Assembly (NCBI GenBank): GCA_036389275.1 | Contig: DASVQE010000033.1 | Span: forward strand, 16,861 to 80,860 | Direction of reading: 5' to 3' | Length of the DNA: 64,000 bases | Source: QHVT01 sp036389275 | Lineage (GTDB): Bacteria > Acidobacteriota > Thermoanaerobaculia > Gp7-AA8 | The notes under the pieces: model-generated | Databases searched by the model: none | What the model was told of the DNA's origin: nothing | What the model saw: only the letters and a program-made list of their open reading frames with translations | Made by a program: the position numbers and the translations under genes | Shown: positions 60,503 through 64,000 of the stretch, piece after piece | Layout of the letters: each line of letters begins with the position of its first letter | Numbering within the stretch: position 1 is the stretch's first letter

Positions 60503-62866
60503 TCATCGCGTGCCGATCACCGCCGACGTCAGCTCGCGATTCAACGTCTGCCTCCACTGCCCCGGATCGTTGCAGGTCCAGACGATCACGACGCGGTCGT
60601 CGGGGTAGTCGAGGATCTGGCTGGCGAAGCCGGTCATGCCGCCGCCTTTGTGGATGAAGCGGCGGCCGGCGGTGTCGTGCGTGACGTGCCAGCCGTAGCC
60701 TTCTTCCGGCCACGCCTGAAACATCTTCGCGCGCGCCTGCGGCGTCACCACGTCGCCCTCGTGCAGCGCGCGATGCCAGCGATAGAGATCGCCGACGGTG
60801 GAGATCATGCCGCCGGCGCCGCGCAGGCCCCATTCGTACGGCTCGGGCTCGACGCGCTTGTTGCCGGCGTAGCCCGCGGCCACCGGCTGCGCGTCGGTAC
60901 GGAAGCCGGTGTGCTGCAGTCCGGCGGGCGCGATGAGATGCGCGCGCACGTAATCCTCGAACGGCGTTCCGGACGCTTTCTCGACCACCGCCGCGAGCAT
61001 GCTGTAGCCGGCGTTCGTGTAGCGATAGTGCGCGCCGGGCGGCGACTCGACCGCGGTCCGCTTCACACTCTCGACGAAGCGCTCGCGATCGGGACCGCTG
61101 GCGAGCTCGGTGCCTTCGCGCACCAGTCCGGCCGTGTGCGTGGCCAGGTGATGGATCGTCGCCGCCGCTTTCTCGTCGGGAAACGGGCCGAGGAATCGTG
61201 AGAGGCGATCGCTCGTCCGCAGCCTGCCCGCGGACTCGAGCTGCAGCACCGCCGCGGCGGTGAAGGTCTTCGTCAGCGAGGCGATCTCGTAGCGCGTCTC
61301 CGCCTCGTTGCGCAGGCCGCGCTCGCGATCGGCGAAGCCGTAGCCTTCGTGCAGCACGATCTCGCCGTCCTTCGCCACGAGCACGCTGCCGGAGTAGCCG
61401 TTCGACTCGAAGCCGCGCAGCAGCGAGTCGAGCTTCCGCTGCAGCTCGGAGGTGCGGACGAAGCGGCGGCCTTCCCATTCGAGGGCCTTGTCATCGATGA
61501 GGAATCGCACCTTTTCCAGCTCGTCGTTCTCGAGCCAGTCGATGAGGAACGCATCCGACTCGTCCGCGACAAGCGGCGCGTGCAGCACGCCGTATTCGGC
61601 CACCAGCTCACCCTTTTCTTCGCGCACCACGATCGTGCCGAGGCGGTCGCTCGTGTAGGTGCCGGCATAGGCGGAAGCGGAACGCGGAAGCGGACGGCGC
61701 TCGCGTTTGCGCGCCTCGACCGATTCGCGTTTCCCACGCGCGTCGGTTGCCTCCTTCACGATCGTGGCGAGCTCGCTGTCGTACTTGGCGCGCAGCTCCT
61801 TTTTCGCCAGCAGCGTGTCATAGACGAACATCGCCAGCGCCTCGGCCACGTCGCCGCCGCCATTCGCGAGCACGGCCACGCCGATGCGCCGCTCCGGCAT
61901 GAACGACACGTGTGCGTAGAGGCCGTTGTAGCCGCCGAAGTGATGGACGAGCAGGTCGCCCTCGTAGTCACCGTTGTACCAGCCGAGGCCGTAGGCGAAG
62001 CGGTCGATGTGCGCGAAGCGGCGGGAGAGACCGACCTGCGGCGCATGCACCTCGCGCAGCACGCGCGCCGGGAACGTGCCGGCGTTGAGATTTGCGACGA
62101 TCCAGCGGCCGAGGTCGGAGGCGGTAGTGAAGATGCCGCCGGCGGCGTGCATCGTGCGCTCCTGCTTCGGCGCCAGGCGGCGGAAGCGGCCGTCGCCGCG
62201 GTCGACGTAGCCGTAGGCGACCGGCAGCGACGGCGGCGGCATCGCGGCGAATGACGACTGCATCTGCAGCGGCGCGAAGACCCGTTTCGCCACGACTTCG
62301 TTCCACGGCGCGCCGGCCGCCTGTTCGACCGCCAGCGCGGCGAGGAGATAGTTGGTGTTGCTGTAGTTGAACTCGATCGAGCCGGCGCTGCTCGCGTTCG
62401 CGAGCGAAGCCAGCATCGCCTCGCGCGTCATGTTGCCGGGATAGGCGGTGCGGAAATTCACCGCGCCGTTGCTGATGCCGGAGCGGTGCGCGAGCAGGTC
62501 GCGCACGGAGATGCGCGCCGGATCGAGCGGCGGCGTGAGCTTCAGGCTCGGGATCGACTTGGAGAGCGGCGCGTCGAGATCGAGCTTGCCGTCGGCGGCG
62601 AGCAGACGCGCGGCCATGGCGGTGAAGGACTTCGTCGACGAGGCGATGTAGAAGAGGGTGTCGGGCGTAACCGGCGCTTGCGCCTCGACGTCGCGCAGGC
62701 CGAACGCGCCGCTGTAGGTGACGCGGTCGCCTTCGACGACGGCGATGGCGAAGCCCGGCGTGACGTTCGTCGCGAGCAGGCGTCGCGCGTACGCATCGAC
62801 GTCGTCGCGCAACGCGGCGTGCAACGGCGTCGCCAGGAGCAGGAGTACGAAAAATCTTCGGAACAT
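60503..62866 (-). CDS. tandem two-domain SxxK serine hydrolase, secreted
   Basis: About 787 residues from ATG 62866 (GTG 62872 is an alternative). Signal peptide, first beta-lactamase-like domain with SSTK (S76-K79), YSN (NYSNTNY) and HHFGGYNG, an intermediate beta domain (~395-480), then a second complete catalytic domain with SLTK (~530), YTN (YRYTNAGYS) and HKGGGMTG. Both sites look intact, so the protein carries two active units. Natural substrates (peptidoglycan stems, D-amino esters) unknown. Confidence 0.88.
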   Translation of the reverse strand: MFRRFFVLLLLATPLHAALRDDVDAYARRLLATNVTPGFAIAVVEGDRVTYSGAFGLRDVEAQAPVTPDTLFYIASSTKSFTAMAARLLAADGKLDLDAPLSKSIPSLKLTPPLDPARISVRDLLAHRSGISNGAVNFRTAYPGNMTREAMLASLANASSAGSIEFNYSNTNYLLAALAVEQAAGAPWNEVVAKRVFAPLQMQSSFAAMPPPSLPVAYGYVDRGDGRFRRLAPKQERTMHAAGGIFTTASDLGRWIVANLNAGTFPARVLREVHAPQVGLSRRFAHIDRFAYGLGWYNGDYEGDLLVHHFGGYNGLYAHVSFMPERRIGVAVLANGGGDVAEALAMFVYDTLLAKKELRAKYDSELATIVKEATDARGKRESVEARKRERRPLPRSASAYAGTYTSDRLGTIVVREEKGELVAEYGVLHAPLVADESDAFLIDWLENDELEKVRFLIDDKALEWEGRRFVRTSELQRKLDSLLRGFESNGYSGSVLVAKDGEIVLHEGYGFADRERGLRNEAETRYEIASLTKTFTAAAVLQLESAGRLRTSDRLSRFLGPFPDEKAAATIHHLATHTAGLVREGTELASGPDRERFVESVKRTAVESPPGAHYRYTNAGYSMLAAVVEKASGTPFEDYVRAHLIAPAGLQHTGFRTDAQPVAAGYAGNKRVEPEPYEWGLRGAGGMISTVGDLYRWHRALHEGDVVTPQARAKMFQAWPEEGYGWHVTHDTAGRRFIHKGGGMTGFASQILDYPDDRVVIVWTCNDPGQWRQTLNRELTSAVIGTR

Positions 62867-62915
62867 GCCCACACGATGCGTCGCCGCGCGGCAAAGTGCT
62901 TGAACGTTTGCAACG

Positions 62916-63656
62916 TCAGGCGTGCGCGAGGCGGCGGAAGGCGGCCGGCGTGACGCCGGTGCCGCGCCGGAAGATGCGGCTCATGTGGGACTGGTCGCTG
63001 AAGCCGCACGCGAGCGCGACGCCGGCGAGCGGCTCGCGAGTCGACGACAATCGGTGCGCCGCCGCGCGGACGCGCAGCCGCTGCACGTACTCGCGCGGGC
63101 TGCAGCCCCATTGCTCGCGAAAGGCGCGGGCCAGATGCACACGATGCACGCCGAGGTCGCGCGCGAGGGCTTCGATGCTGACCGTTTCGGCAAACGCATC
63201 CTCGAGCGCGCGCGCCGCACGCGTAGCCAGCAGGCGGTCGTCGACCGGCCGCGACGGGAGCGCGGCGAGCAGGTCGGCCACATCATCCGCCGCGGCCTCG
63301 CCGCTCATGAACGATCGCACCACGCGCATGGCCGCGAGCAGCACCACGCCGCCGCGCGACCAGCCGTAACGCGGCAGCAGCTCGCGCTCGAACAGCCGCG
63401 GGTCGGCGTCGATGCAGATGATGCGCGCCGGCTCGAATTCATCGGCATGCATGGTCCCGGCGGGCTTCACCACCACGTCGCCGGCGCAGCCCGCATAGGC
63501 GACGCCGTTCACCTCTTCCGACATCGCGCCGCGCAGAAGGATGCTGATCTGCAGCTCCTCATGCGCGTGGCGGCGGTGAAGCTCGCCCGCGGAGTAGTGG
63601 ACGTCGCGAAGCCGGAACGGTCCGGCAATGATGGTGCGTTCTTGCGGGATGAGCAT
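62916..63656 (-). CDS. AraC-family transcriptional regulator
   Basis: 246 residues. N-terminal cupin-like sensor (ELHRRHAHEELQISILLRG... GDVVVKPAGTMHADEF) and C-terminal double HTH (SIEALARDLGVHRVHLARAFREQWGCSPREYV... GVALACGFSDQSHMSRIFRRGTGVTPAAFRR). Lies 49 bases upstream of the tandem hydrolase on the same strand, which it may regulate. Confidence 0.9.
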   Translation of the reverse strand: MLIPQERTIIAGPFRLRDVHYSAGELHRRHAHEELQISILLRGAMSEEVNGVAYAGCAGDVVVKPAGTMHADEFEPARIICIDADPRLFERELLPRYGWSRGGVVLLAAMRVVRSFMSGEAAADDVADLLAALPSRPVDDRLLATRAARALEDAFAETVSIEALARDLGVHRVHLARAFREQWGCSPREYVQRLRVRAAAHRLSSTREPLAGVALACGFSDQSHMSRIFRRGTGVTPAAFRRLAHA

Positions 63657-63716
63657 GCAGTAGTGAATACGTCCGGCGAAGGGCTGTGGTTGACGGAATG
63701 CTACGATGTCGCGCGA

Positions 63717-63929
63717 ATGACGGAGCGCCGCGAACAGCCGGAACCGCGCATCACGGGCGTGGCTTTCACCGAGACGCTGCAAGCGGAGATCCGCTTTGCC
63801 GACGGGCGCGAAGTGGTCTGGACCGGCCAGCTCGCCGCCGAGCTGCGCGAAGCAGTCCAGCTCGCCGTCCGCCGCGGCTTCGACCGCAAACGCCGCGGCA
63901 GCTCCGGGCCGAACACGGCTGCGAACTGA
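63717..63929 (+). CDS. small protein of unknown function
   Basis: 70 residues: a short beta-like stretch (ITGVAFTETLQAEIRFADGREVVW) followed by a basic tail. TACGAT lies ten bases before the ATG, so the message may be nearly leaderless. The composition recalls DUF2442-like small proteins, but I do not claim the family. Confidence 0.5.
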   Translation: MTERREQPEPRITGVAFTETLQAEIRFADGREVVWTGQLAAELREAVQLAVRRGFDRKRRGSSGPNTAAN

Positions 63930-63973
63930 GTGGTCTGGTTCGGGTTTGTCCTCGGTGGAACGGAGGACGACGA

Positions 63974-64000
63974 GGGGCCTCCGGCGGCCGGGGCCACGGG
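63974..64000. repeat. partial copy of the GC-rich inverted repeat, cut by window edge
   Basis: GGCCTCCGGCGG followed by a CC-GG-CACGG-like stretch matches the left arm of the inverted repeat at 17184. The rest lies outside the window. Confidence 0.4.

Overview
The window is about two thirds G+C or higher and reads like a chromosomal segment of a soil-type Acidobacteriota-like bacterium. Pointers are a VWFA-related protein of the acidobacterial type, a YfhO-like membrane protein, a DUF5916 beta-barrel protein, a PknK-like kinase-NTPase-TPR protein and many SxxK serine hydrolases. I cannot place it to genus. Genes are densely packed: I see no gene-free stretch over 300 bases. Most convergent pairs meet within ten bases or overlap, and several starts look leaderless.

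Layout. 1-3.1 kb: start of a divergent gene, VWFA-like protein, a DUF6496-type protein with a Lys/Ser tail, a DUF2238 membrane protein, an MBL hydrolase. 3.2-5.2 kb: tRNA-Val(CAC), then a two-gene cassette (Pol-beta-type nucleotidyltransferase and xylose-isomerase-like TIM barrel) bounded by a 19-bp direct repeat. 5.2-11.5 kb: TPR-GGDEF cyclase, two secreted proteins, tRNA-Val(GAC), a small membrane protein. 11.5-15.1 kb: protealysin-like M4 peptidase and an Ig-like-repeat secreted protein. 15.1-20.2 kb: thrS behind a threonine-rich leader peptide and attenuator, then infC (AUU start), rpmI, rplT. The thrS-infC neighbourhood is split by an inverted repeat and a reverse-strand serine hydrolase. 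20.2-23.4 kb: GntR/YtrA-type regulator, ABC ATPase and permease-propeller operon with a clear operator. 23.4-29.6 kb: TetR-TolC-MFP-RND efflux operon, mostly with overlapping genes. 29.7-32.7 kb: PknK-like kinase. 32.7-37.7 kb: peptidoglycan (MurNAc) recycling operon of an SSS transporter, NagZ, and a fused AmiE-NamZ lipoprotein. 37.8-44.6 kb: alpha/beta hydrolase, a tandem duplication, a frameshifted serine hydrolase, an LprI-like protein, a YfhO-like protein, DUF1573, a small protein. 44.6-53.4 kb: DUF5916, nadE, UbiE-like methyltransferase with a palindromic element in its N-terminus, DUF4256, PilZ, DUF2064, nnrDE. 53.4-55.7 kb: an accessory patch (RES toxin-antitoxin and a metzincin) between nnrDE and tsaE. 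55.8-60.5 kb: tsaE, an ECF41 sigma factor with its oxidoreductase partner and a matching promoter, a second palindromic element, purL. 60.5-64 kb: tandem-domain serine hydrolase, AraC regulator, small protein, and the edge of a repeat.

The most interesting signals are regulatory or repeat-like: the thrS attenuator, the ECF41 autoregulatory promoter, the four-fold TTCCTCGG/CCGAGGAA hairpin elements (one supplies the purL Shine-Dalgarno, one is translated within UbiE), a dispersed TTTGCGTC...GACGCAAA palindrome, and the repeat-bounded NTase/TIM-barrel cassette next to a tRNA. All functional calls come from reading motifs by eye; no search was run.
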